The translations under genes and the position numbers were made by a program. A model generated the notes under the pieces. It worked only from the letters and a program-made list of their open reading frames with translations. It did not search any database and had not been told where the DNA came from. DNA of 64,000 nt. Source: Bacteroidota bacterium. Its GTDB lineage: Bacteria > Bacteroidota > Bacteroidia > Chitinophagales > Chitinophagaceae. Below, one piece after another: positions 1-7,373 of the stretch; the stretch's first letter is position 1; each line of letters opens with the position of its first letter. Location: assembly GCA_023423405.1 (NCBI GenBank), contig JAFAFR010000041.1, positions 1 to 64,000 on the forward strand, in the 5' to 3' direction.

Positions 1-2
1 AG

Positions 3-137
3 TGTAGTGTCAGCAAGGCCTGTAAGATCGTGCAGCTACCACGAAGCAGTTATCAGTACGAGCGTAAACCCAAAGACGACCTGGCCATTGAACAGGCGCT
101 GGAAGCGCTGGTGAGCAAACATCCGGCCAGAACCTGA
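3..137 (+). pseudogene. IS3-family transposase OrfB fragment, N-terminal part
   Basis: Reading from base 3 gives about 44 residues that resemble the N-terminal segment of IS3-type OrfB: SKACKIVQLPRSSYQYERKP followed by an acidic helix and SKHPAR, where intact OrfB proteins continue HPRYGFRR. The frame closes with TGA at 135-137, directly followed by TAA. The catalytic DDE part is therefore absent, and the left part lies outside the window. I read it as a degraded insertion-sequence remnant that marks the edge of the RHS accessory region. The family assignment is from memory of the OrfB pattern and was not searched. Confidence 0.6.
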
Positions 138-213
138 TAAATGAAATAACACCAATAATGCATAAAAAAAAGTAGGTCTGGCGAAAGACGAGTTTTTAAA
201 AAGAATAGATTAG

Positions 214-792
214 ATGCAACGAAAATTATTTGTCATATGCTTTCTACTTAGTTCATTAACCACGGTGTCTCAGAATTTGTTTAAAGTGATAGAAGTTAGC
301 CGGAATGAACTTAACGAGTTGCAGGAGAAACGCGATAGCCCTGTAAAGCATTTTAGAATAGTTTTAAATAACGACACATCAGCCATTAATGCTACCTATC
401 CATTTACTTTCCCGAAGGGTATTGATACACTTAGGGCAATAGATGAGCTACTGAGACTTGAAGGAGATACACGATTATGTGTATTTACAATTAACAATTA
501 TAATCCCGCCAGATCACAAATATATTCGGGTGATAATGTGAATTACTCAATACAAGTTGAGGCGCTCTTTCTAATCAATCAATTGGTGTATGAAAAGCCA
601 TTTAACTACTCTTCTTTTCCTATGCTGGTTGATAAAAGAATTGAACAAGATGATTCAGTATCTGGACCTGTAATAGCTAATGCATTTAAAGCCTATAGGA
701 AGTGGCATAAAAAGGTAGCTAAAAAAGGAGTTGAGTATATAAGAGAAAAGAACATTATGCCGTTAAGTGGTTCTTCGATTAGGTGGTATTAG
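214..792 (+). CDS. Secreted hypothetical protein of the RHS region
   Basis: This 192-residue protein opens with a signal peptide (MQRKLFVICFLLSSLTTVSQ), so it should be exported. The rest is a soluble domain of no family I can name. The C-terminus is basic and helical (AYRKWHKKVAKKG) and ends SGSSIRWY. I recall similar endings in short Bacteroidota proteins beside toxin tails, but could not check this. The sequence is AT-rich like the RHS debris around it and unlike the housekeeping genes to the right. Its place just before a toxin remnant makes an immunity or toxin-associated role possible; that is inference only. Confidence 0.55.
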   Translation: MQRKLFVICFLLSSLTTVSQNLFKVIEVSRNELNELQEKRDSPVKHFRIVLNNDTSAINATYPFTFPKGIDTLRAIDELLRLEGDTRLCVFTINNYNPARSQIYSGDNVNYSIQVEALFLINQLVYEKPFNYSSFPMLVDKRIEQDDSVSGPVIANAFKAYRKWHKKVAKKGVEYIREKNIMPLSGSSIRWY

Positions 793-799
793 TGTTAAG

Positions 800-1582
800 T
801 ATGCAGGCCAGGCAATACTCCAATCAATGCAATTGATATTGATGGAAATCTTTTCATTTTTTGCGAATGGATTTATGGTAGACCAATATTCAGCTGGTCG
901 AGAAGTCCATATTTAGTACAAGGAAAAGAGGCTAATGTAGTACCTAACCCAAAATACGAACGGTACGCGCCTGATAGAGGGTTCTATAAAGATGGACCAC
1001 ATAACAACGGAAAATTATTTGAGCAGTCTTATTGGGAAGGTGTTGATGCCGCTTATATGTTAGCATACAATGATGATAAGGCTATTTATACAAATGGTTC
1101 ATTTACGCCGAAAGCTACTGCCAATGCCCGGTATATTGAAGGAATGAAAGCAGCCGAAAACCTGATAGCTCAATTGGAGGCAGGAGAAATAACGCTTTCA
1201 GATGGCGAAACAATTAAAATAGTCGGTCATAGCCAGGGGGGTGCTTATGCTGCAGGTATTGCCACAGGGTTACTCGGTTCAAAGTATGGAAGTTTAATTG
1301 AGTTTGTGGATTATATATCACCACATCAGCCGGGTGATATTCGCCACCCAGCTTTGGTAAAAGGCAGGCAGTTTTCAACTAAAAGTGATAAGGTGTCTTC
1401 TAAAGGAAAAATTGCTGACCGGTTTGGAGGGTCTAAGTACGAGAAAATACCTGGAGCCGAATGGGGGTATGGAAAGGGAAAATTACGAAGGAGGCAGAGG
1501 CGGTCATAGTGTAGGAGCCTGGTTAAATGATATGGTTGATTATTGGAGAAGTTTAGGAATTAAAGTAACCGTTCACGAGTAA
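800..1582 (+). pseudogene. RHS C-terminal toxin tail (serine-hydrolase type), frameshifted copy 1
   Basis: This is a broken paralogue of the tail at 3227-4294. It begins in the RHS core (NTPINAIDIDGN, about 829-852) with no start codon, then carries the toxin domain. It keeps GHSQG (predicted nucleophile elbow), SPHQPGD and GGHSVGAW. At least three frame changes are visible against the intact copy. One is an extra T in the run at 857-862, another is a shift near 910-920, and the third is an extra base around 1463-1470 after a G run. The third leaves one frame ending at 1509, while the true C-terminus continues in another frame to 1582. It is a non-functional cassette or, less likely, several homopolymer errors in the assembly. 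Confidence 0.75.
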
Positions 1583-1591
1583 AAAGGGAAT

Positions 1592-2190
1592 ATGAAGAAG
1601 CTGTTTATTTTGTCTCTTTCTCCTTTATTGTTTTTGGTGTCTTGTGGCCGTATGGCCCACTTATCGGAAGAAGATTATTCGTGGATGCCCTACAATGGGA
1701 ACGAGACACTTATTTTTAAATCCAGTGCAGGAGAAACAGATACAATTTTTTTTATAAGAAAAGACACATTGTGGGGCTTGCCTGACCCAGCCTTGAGTAA
1801 AAATAAATATGAAATTGCTGCTATTTTTTGTAGGCATTCTGTTTCTTCCGGAACAAAAAGGGAGTATTCCTACTGGGATAGTTATTTTTTCAAATTAAAA
1901 AAACCATGAGCAAAAGGGCAGAATTGGTTTTTAGTTTATCAGCAAAGGATGCTAACTTTTATCGTTTAAGTTCTATTAAAACAGACAGTTTAGATAAAGT
2001 AAATCCTATGTCATTTTCAACCTCCTACGGGAAGTACAATGACATTTACATAATCAATGGAGAAGATTATTTAGGTAGTTTTCAAGAGCGTAGCGGTTTT
2101 GTAACAAAACTATACTGGAGTAAATCAAGCGGTCTGATTCGATATGATAAGATAGATGGAGTTTATTGGGAGATAGAACGCAAGTATTGA
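1592..2190 (+). pseudogene. Putative immunity lipoprotein, frameshifted copy 1
   Basis: Two overlapping frames (1592-1909 and 1906-2190) together match one lipoprotein of the type found intact at 4297-4860. The first half has a signal peptide with lipobox FLVSCG and a segment SEEDYSWMPYNGNETLIFKS. That segment parallels SEEELKWVNVYKTGDTLIFR in the intact copy. The second half ends in a segment (GLIRYDKIDGVYWE) parallel to GVIRYVASDGKLWE. The break falls on seven A residues at 1897-1903. It follows toxin copy 1 by 9 bases, the same toxin-lipoprotein order as in the intact pair. Immunity function is inferred from that repeated pairing. Confidence 0.65.
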
Positions 2191-2209
2191 GGTCGGAAAC
2201 GCTATGGAA

Positions 2210-2318
2210 GAAACACAGCATTATCCGTTCAGCCTCACCATGGCAGGCATCCAGAGCGATGGGGAAACAGGATAATAAGTTTGAATACAACGGAAAGGAA
2301 AAGCAAGAGAAAGAGTTC
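2210..2318 (+). repeat. RHS anchor, copy A (degenerate)
   Basis: This is the first of three copies of the segment that joins an RHS shell to its variable tip. It reads ETQHYPFSLTMAGI, then shifts frame and continues DNKFEYNGKEKQEKEF. Compared with copies B (3311-3443) and C (4863-5024) it has lost a few bases after MAGI, which breaks the frame. After KEF the sequence diverges into the zinc-peptidase-like tip. Confidence 0.75.
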
Positions 2319-2643
2319 ACAGTTGCCAGCATTAGGTTTTTTACAACATGAGTTAGATCACTTTGTTGGATGGACAAAGGATAATGGAGCAACTTATGAT
2401 GTGCTAAATGCTCCCCCTGTAAAATATTATGACAATATGGAAGAACAAAGGGTAACTAGTGGTACAGAGAGGGCGGCTGCTGGCAGATTGAAGGAACCCA
2501 TACGAACTAATCATTCTGGAATACCCGTAATAACTGGAGGGCCGATTTCACGGAAAAATATTGGATATCCACCAAAAATTCAGCTATTATTTGAACTAAA
2601 GAAAACTATAGAGAAGGAAACTAAAGGAAAAAAAAGCAGATAG
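2319..2643 (+). pseudogene. Toxin-tip remnant with HELDH zinc-peptidase motif
   Basis: After RHS anchor copy A, a reading frame that passes through 2320-2643 encodes about 100 residues. They contain HELDH (an HExxH zinc-binding pattern), then EEQRVTSGTERAAAGRL and a tail with RTNHSG. The pattern HExxH, then E(E)xRV(T)xGxE, then RxNH resembles M91/NleD-like metallopeptidase effectors, which occur as toxin tips. The anchor reads in a different frame, no convincing start exists (only a TTG inside the anchor), and the domain is short. I therefore call it a truncated, displaced tip. The peptidase assignment is by motif only. Confidence 0.5.
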
Positions 2644-2650
2644 TCAATTT

Positions 2651-3085
2651 ATGAAATTCAAAATAGTTATTATTACGATTTCGGTGTTTTGTAGTGCGTA
2701 TATAAAATCGTACTCTCAGTATTTTGATAGTGTGCATGTATATGTTCTACATCTGAAATCTCAATACAGGATAAAAATTGATAAAGACGTAATAAAAAAT
2801 GAAGTTGAACCTATTGTATTGACTTGCAAATATGAAGTAAATTCAATTTACTCAATGCTAAACGACTCAGTCAGAAATCAGAGAGTAAGAAAATTAGAGA
2901 GTAACCATCTTGACATAAGATTATCTTTTGAGTTTTTTAAAGAAAATAAAGTGACCCAAATAGTTGGAGTTACTTCACAGAATACAATGTTCATTGATTA
3001 TATTCTTTATACATATGACAAACGAAGCCTTAAATATTTGAATAAATATATACCGCAATTTTCAGATAAAATAGATATTGAATAA
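2651..3085 (+). CDS. Secreted hypothetical protein, candidate immunity to the HELDH tip
   Basis: This 144-residue protein has an N-terminal signal peptide ending near SYSQ. The mature part is lysine- and isoleucine-rich with no recognised domain. It starts 7 bases after the zinc-peptidase-like remnant, which is the usual place for an immunity gene behind a toxin tip. A secreted protein could protect against a periplasmic or surface-delivered toxin. The function is inferred from position only. Codon use is AT-rich as in the rest of the cassette region. Confidence 0.5.
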   Translation: MKFKIVIITISVFCSAYIKSYSQYFDSVHVYVLHLKSQYRIKIDKDVIKNEVEPIVLTCKYEVNSIYSMLNDSVRNQRVRKLESNHLDIRLSFEFFKENKVTQIVGVTSQNTMFIDYILYTYDKRSLKYLNKYIPQFSDKIDIE

Positions 3086-3226
3086 CTACGTCGCAGAAAA
3101 ATAAACTAGCTCACAACCCGTATTTTTCTTTTCAATTAGAAAAGGAGAAAACTATTTTGAAGGTGTTGAATAGTTCGTTTATAGGTGCATTGAAATTGGG
3201 ATTATAAATCATTTGGGCTAACCATA

Positions 3227-4294
3227 GTGGGAATTAAAACCAATGCAAGAGGTGATAAAAGAGACCCTATTGTCGGATTAGCACATGAGTTACTGGGGCA
3301 TGGTTATGATATGGCGGGAATCAGTTCAAAGGCGATGAGCCGGTTGGACAATAAGTTTGAATACAACGGTAAGGAGAAGCAGGAGAAGGAGTTCAGTGAT
3401 GGAAGCGGGCTGGAGTCATACGACTACGGAGCCAGGATGTATGATGCGCAGATCGGCAGGTGGCATGTACAGGATAATTATTCTGAAGTTTACTATGGGT
3501 TGTCACCATACCATTATGGCGGCAGTAACCCCGTTAATACGATAGACATAGATGGCAATCTGTTCGTTTTTGCCAATGGGTTTATGCTCAACCACTGGAA
3601 GGCAGGGCAACGAAACCCTGACCAAATAGTGGGTAAAGAAGGTAGAGTAAAATCGAACCCTAAGTATGAATCCTATGCTCCGGATAGAGGGTTTTATTCA
3701 GACGGCCCGCGCAATAACGGGAAAAAATTTGAAAGGGATTACTGGGAAGGTGTTGATAAGCTGTATATGAAGGCGTTTTCGGATGGCAATGCATATTATA
3801 CCAATGGGTCGTTTACGCCGAAATCAACAGCCAGTGCAAGATATAGTGAGGGGTTAAAGGCTGGTAAAGATTTAATAGAGAAATTGGAATCAGGACAAAT
3901 TACACTTGAAGAAGGGGAAACAATTAAAATAGTGGGTCACAGTCAAGGTGCAGCATATGCCGCAGGTATAGCTGCTGAATTAGCAAAGCACTCAAAATAT
4001 GGTGGATTGCTTGAGTTTGTTGAGTATTTATCGCCTCATCAACCAGGCGATATAAGCCACCCCTCTGGTGTGCCCGGATACCAGTATTCTACAAGGTCTG
4101 ATGAGGTTTCTTCAGAGGGGATTTTGCCTAAACTTTTCGGCAACTCGAAATATGAGAAGATAAAAGGGACTATATGGGGAGCTGAAAGGGAAAGTTATAA
4201 GGGAGGCCGAGGTGGGCATAGCGTAGGAACATGGCTTGATGATTTAGCTGGGTATTGGCGAAGCCAAGGAGTAGAAGTTAACGTAATTGAATAG
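3227..4294 (+). CDS. Orphan RHS tail with predicted serine-hydrolase (lipase-like) toxin domain
   Basis: This 355-residue open frame is a chimera. Residues 1-28 are a shard of another protein containing HELLGH (20-25). Residues 29-113 are RHS core (MAGISSKAM, YDYGARMYDAQIGRWH, SNPVNTIDIDGN). From about 114 it is a toxin domain with GHSQG (237-241, Ser239), SPHQPGD (Asp275) and GGRGGHSVG (His331). Their order Ser-Asp-His fits an alpha/beta-hydrolase triad, so lipase or esterase activity is predicted. The GTG at 3227 is a weak start; the frame is open from 3194 and internal Met29 is at 3311. It is probably an unexpressed reserve cassette lacking the RHS shell. The partner lipoprotein follows by 2 bases. 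Confidence 0.6.
   Translation: MGIKTNARGDKRDPIVGLAHELLGHGYDMAGISSKAMSRLDNKFEYNGKEKQEKEFSDGSGLESYDYGARMYDAQIGRWHVQDNYSEVYYGLSPYHYGGSNPVNTIDIDGNLFVFANGFMLNHWKAGQRNPDQIVGKEGRVKSNPKYESYAPDRGFYSDGPRNNGKKFERDYWEGVDKLYMKAFSDGNAYYTNGSFTPKSTASARYSEGLKAGKDLIEKLESGQITLEEGETIKIVGHSQGAAYAAGIAAELAKHSKYGGLLEFVEYLSPHQPGDISHPSGVPGYQYSTRSDEVSSEGILPKLFGNSKYEKIKGTIWGAERESYKGGRGGHSVGTWLDDLAGYWRSQGVEVNVIE
3311..3443 (+). repeat. RHS anchor, copy B
   Basis: The second anchor copy encodes MAGISSKAM, NKFEYNGKEKQEKEFSDG and YDYGARMYD. It is in frame with the hydrolase tip. At its left edge it joins directly to a foreign HELLGHGYD coding shard at the ATGGCGGGAATCAG junction, suggesting recombination within this repeated segment. 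Confidence 0.75.
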
Positions 4295-4296
4295 AC

Positions 4297-4860
4297 ATGC
4301 AAAACAGAATTATAATCAATTTATTATCGGTTGTTTGTATTAGTGCAATATATTGCTCTCCTGTTAAAACAAAATTCTCCGAAGAAGAGTTAAAATGGGT
4401 AAATGTGTATAAAACTGGAGACACGTTGATCTTTCGATCAACCGACGATTTATTTGACACCACGTATATTATAAAAAGTGAAGTCTATTATCCGGAATAT
4501 ATGCCCATAGAAGTTCACGATAAATATCTTCCTCAATCAGGCGTTGTTCTTTATAGAAACAATGTATTGAAGCGTAAGCCGGAAGGAGACCAGTTAATAT
4601 ACATGTATAAGAAATACCCAGATAGGCAAACTCGACTTTTTATAAACTATTTGGATGCTAGCATAGTAATTCTAGACCTAAGCTCGAATGAAGTAGATAA
4701 ATATCTGAATGGTAAGATTTATGAGTTTGATATTCAAACACCTGACGGAGAGGCAAAAAGGCCTAAAAGAATATTTTGGCATAAGGATTTTGGTGTAATC
4801 AGGTATGTTGCTTCGGATGGAAAATTGTGGGAACGAATTAATCTCCCCATAGTCCATTAA
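4297..4860 (+). CDS. Putative immunity lipoprotein paired with the hydrolase toxin (intact copy)
   Basis: This 187-residue protein has a hydrophobic N-terminus ending in a lipobox-like SAIYC (Cys20), so it is probably an envelope lipoprotein. No known domain was recognised. It is the intact relative of the frameshifted lipoprotein at 1592-2190, and in both places it directly follows the same hydrolase tip. This co-duplication is the main argument for a toxin-immunity pair. The spacing to the toxin stop is 2 bases, consistent with co-translation. The lipobox is non-standard (Tyr before Cys), so lipidation is uncertain. Confidence 0.6.
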   Translation: MQNRIIINLLSVVCISAIYCSPVKTKFSEEELKWVNVYKTGDTLIFRSTDDLFDTTYIIKSEVYYPEYMPIEVHDKYLPQSGVVLYRNNVLKRKPEGDQLIYMYKKYPDRQTRLFINYLDASIVILDLSSNEVDKYLNGKIYEFDIQTPDGEAKRPKRIFWHKDFGVIRYVASDGKLWERINLPIVH

Positions 4861-4862
4861 AA

Positions 4863-5024
4863 GAAACGCATTACTACCCCTTTGGCCTTACCATGGCAGG
4901 GATCAGCTCCAAAGCCATGGGCAAACTCGACAACAAGTTCGAATATAATGGCAAAGAGAAACAGGAGAAGGAGTTCAGTGATGGTGTTGGGCTGGAGTTA
5001 TACGACTATGGAGCCAGGATGTAT
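4863..5024 (+). repeat. RHS anchor, copy C
   Basis: The third and most complete anchor copy encodes ETHYYPFGLTMAGISSKAM, NKFEYNGKEKQEKEFSDG and YDYGARMY. It begins immediately after the immunity lipoprotein stop without a start codon of its own. It continues in frame into an unknown tip. Confidence 0.75.
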
Positions 5025-5237
5025 AATGAAGGAGCAACGGATTTTGAGGTTGTTATTTCGATATATGATTCACTGAATAGCTTGATAGAAACGGTAATTG
5101 AATGTTACAAAATGGGTTTCTACCATTGCGACCCGGTGCGAGGCATTCGACCCTTGGACTATGCGACCTATCTCCGCGTCGCTGCAATTTCGAAAAAACA
5201 CAACCCAAAGTCGGAGAAATGGAACCTGCCTGAATGA
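4863..5237 (+). pseudogene. Third RHS tail fragment with unknown tip
   Basis: The frame runs from anchor copy C (first Met at 4893) through YGARMY into about 70 residues of unknown type: an acidic helix (NEGATDFEVVISIYDSL), then MGFYHCDPVRGIRPLDYA and a basic end. The RHS core between YGARMY and the DxDG motif is missing, so the tip is joined by a deletion. Base composition changes inside the tip, from AT-rich before about 5100 to GC-rich after it. This suggests a second junction with chromosomal or other foreign DNA. No immunity gene follows. It is probably a dead end of the cassette array. Confidence 0.5.
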
Positions 5238-5293
5238 TTCCTTTTCGCAGGACCCACCACCGAACCAACAACCACAGCGCCCTACCAAAAGCA

Positions 5294-5326
5294 AGAGAGG
5301 CCGCCCCGGTCCGGGGCGGCCTCTCT
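5294..5326. terminator. Strong bidirectional hairpin terminator
   Basis: AGAGAGGCCGCCCCGG at 5294-5309 is followed by one base and its exact reverse complement at 5311-5326, giving a perfect 16-bp GC-rich stem. A short CTTT follows on the plus side and T-rich sequence on the minus side. It lies 18 bases past the stop of the minus-strand gldJ-like gene and closes the RHS region. Confidence 0.8.
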
Positions 5327-5344
5327 TTGGCTATCTTTATCCGC

Positions 5345-6913
5345 TTATTTCTTGCGGGTATTTTGTCTTCTTGACTTGTAGTTGATGCCGGTTTTGCGGC
5401 CATTGCCTTCGGGGCTGCCGGTGCGGTCCATCGCACAGCGGAAACCTACGGTGCTGCTGCTCTGGTCTTCTTCCAGGAAGCGGCGGGTACCGGGACTCAG
5501 CCAGTAGGCGCGGTCGTTCCAGCTACCACCTTTGATAACACGGCTCTTGTCGCTGATCAGCGTAGTGACACCATAACCATAGTTCACACCCTGCAGCAGG
5601 GAGTCACCATCGAGGTAGTTGATCACATCGGCTTTCTGGTAGTTGCGGCGGTTCTTGCTTTCGTCGTCGGTCATCAGGCGGTACTTGATACGGCCCAGGC
5701 TGTCGCGCTCCGGCTTGCCGGTGCTTTGATCCACGGTGCTGAACTTGTTACCACGATAGGGAGACACATCGTCGAAGTCGTTGAGGGAAAGCGGACGGTA
5801 CACATCGGATGTCCACTCGTTCACGTTGCCGCTCATGTTATAAAGGCCGAACCCGTTGGGGTAAAAAGACTGTACAGGGGCTGTGTACACGGCACGGTCG
5901 TTCAGACCACCGGCTACACCCATGTTATCACCGGAACCACGCTTGAAGTTCGCCAGGAAGGTTCCCTGCCAACTGCCGCGGCGGGTATCGCGCAGGCCGT
6001 TCACGTTGGAAGACCAGGCATATACCTGCTTGTTGGCAACCAGTTCTTCACCCCGCTTACCTTCTTTTTTGGAAGGCTGGGGGTTTTGGTTCACGTATCC
6101 CAGGGCTGCATATTCCCACTCGGCTTCTGTTGGAAGGCGGTAGTTGGGCAGCAGGATACCATCTTCAAAAGTTACATTGGTGCGGGGTGTGCCATTGGGA
6201 TTCTTCAGCTCGTTCTTTTTGGAACGGGCGGCTTTACCCGGAGTGGCCTGGAATTCCCCGGTGAGGTATGATTTGGTTTCGAAATGCTCTTCGGCAACGC
6301 CGCTGAGGTTCTTGATGGATTTGTCATTGATGAACCCGCGCTTGATGAGCTCCATCTCGTTCACGCGGTCGGAGCGCCAGAGACAGAAATCATTGGCCTG
6401 TTTCCAGGTTACACCTACAACCGGGTAATAGTTATAGGAGGGATGGCGGAAATAATATTCAACCAGCGGCTCGTTGTAAGCCAGCTCGCTGCGCCAGCAA
6501 AGCGTATCGGGAAGGGCGCCGTTGCGTACCGCCTGGTGCTCGTCGCCGTCAAATACGGTGTTGATCCAGTAGAGGTACTCGCGGTAGTGCACGTTGGCCA
6601 CCTCCGACTTGTCTATATAAAAGGAGTTGACGGTCACACGGCGGGGAGCATTGTTCCAGTCGCCCATCACGTCTTCCTCGGTGGCGCCCATGGTGAAAGT
6701 TCCACCCTGTACGAACACGAGGCCGGGACCCGTACGTTGTTCTTTTTCTTTGGAAACCTGGTAACCACCCTGGTTCTTGTCGTTGTAATTCCAACCGGTC
6801 ACGTCGGATTTCTGGGCTTTTTTGCCGAACAACTTCCCGTTCTTACAGGAAGCGACCATGACGGCGCAGGATACTAGGATCGTTAGGTTTTTCCAGTTCA
6901 TATTGATAGCCAT
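5345..6913 (-). CDS. gldJ: Gliding motility / type IX secretion lipoprotein, GldJ-like (SUMF1 fold)
   Basis: This 522-residue lipoprotein has a signal peptide and lipobox (MVASC, Cys23 counted from the first Met). A segment VTGWNYNDKNQGG follows, then a long formylglycine-generating-enzyme-like domain: FVQGGTFTMGA, RLPTEAEWEYAA, GNVNEWTSD, KGGSWNDRAYW and VGFRCA. In type IX secretion systems GldJ and GldK share this fold as non-enzymatic outer-membrane ring or motility components. I prefer GldJ because of its length and because gldJ lies next to porV in Flavobacterium johnsoniae; GldK remains possible. A second Met four codons in (6901) is an alternative start. The C-terminus is basic (YKSRRQNTRKK). 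Confidence 0.75.
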   Translation of the reverse strand: MAINMNWKNLTILVSCAVMVASCKNGKLFGKKAQKSDVTGWNYNDKNQGGYQVSKEKEQRTGPGLVFVQGGTFTMGATEEDVMGDWNNAPRRVTVNSFYIDKSEVANVHYREYLYWINTVFDGDEHQAVRNGALPDTLCWRSELAYNEPLVEYYFRHPSYNYYPVVGVTWKQANDFCLWRSDRVNEMELIKRGFINDKSIKNLSGVAEEHFETKSYLTGEFQATPGKAARSKKNELKNPNGTPRTNVTFEDGILLPNYRLPTEAEWEYAALGYVNQNPQPSKKEGKRGEELVANKQVYAWSSNVNGLRDTRRGSWQGTFLANFKRGSGDNMGVAGGLNDRAVYTAPVQSFYPNGFGLYNMSGNVNEWTSDVYRPLSLNDFDDVSPYRGNKFSTVDQSTGKPERDSLGRIKYRLMTDDESKNRRNYQKADVINYLDGDSLLQGVNYGYGVTTLISDKSRVIKGGSWNDRAYWLSPGTRRFLEEDQSSSTVGFRCAMDRTGSPEGNGRKTGINYKSRRQNTRKK

Positions 6914-7373
6914 TTACGCTGGTTTTTAGACAGAAATAACGGGTCAGCATCCCGATTATTGTGTTAAAGGGTAATTATATGCCAACTGCGAATATAGCTA
7001 GATTCCAATATCAATTGGCTTGCCAAAAACCTAAAATGGACAGCAAAGCCTGAAATAGAAATCCCGGTACAATAATTGGTAGTGCATACCGTTCCTATTA
7101 TTGTAAAATCCATATCCGGAAACCACTTCCCGGTTTGCTCCGCTTTCCCGGAAAGCGACAAAAAGAGCTGATGGTCAATCCGATAGGATGGGTAACAGAC
7201 TTGAAGATTTAAAATTTTGTTTATTTTAGCGGCTTATAGAGAAAACTTTACCCACTATTTTATTGAAACGACCAGGCAACCCTGAACTGTTCCAAGGGGA
7301 AGATTCTCTTTGTTGACACGGGCAAGTCCCGGGCGTTTCATGTGAACCGATTAAATACGAAAGACAACATCAC
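6914..7373. other. Divergent intergenic region between gldJ-like and porV
   Basis: This is 460 bases between two divergent genes, so both promoters should lie here. I see AT-rich sequence near 7200-7260 and a perfect 8-bp inverted repeat at 7141-7157, but no exact TAnnTTTG box. No open frame with coding character was found, and nothing corresponds to porU, which sits between these genes in Flavobacterium. Confidence 0.5.

Noticed and set aside
1592..2190. Two separate small genes (1592-1909 and 1906-2190)
   Set aside because: Together they align with one intact lipoprotein at 4297-4860, and the break is at a run of seven A residues.
3284..3301. HELLGH as an active zinc-peptidase site
   Set aside because: Only a 28-residue shard is present, joined to RHS core; a working domain is missing.
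5053..5436. Minus-strand open frame over the RHS end and terminator
   Set aside because: It runs through the terminator hairpin and the end of the gldJ-like gene and has no recognisable features.
7141..7157. Hairpin as terminator
   Set aside because: No T tract follows on either strand, and it lies between divergent starts where no terminator is expected.
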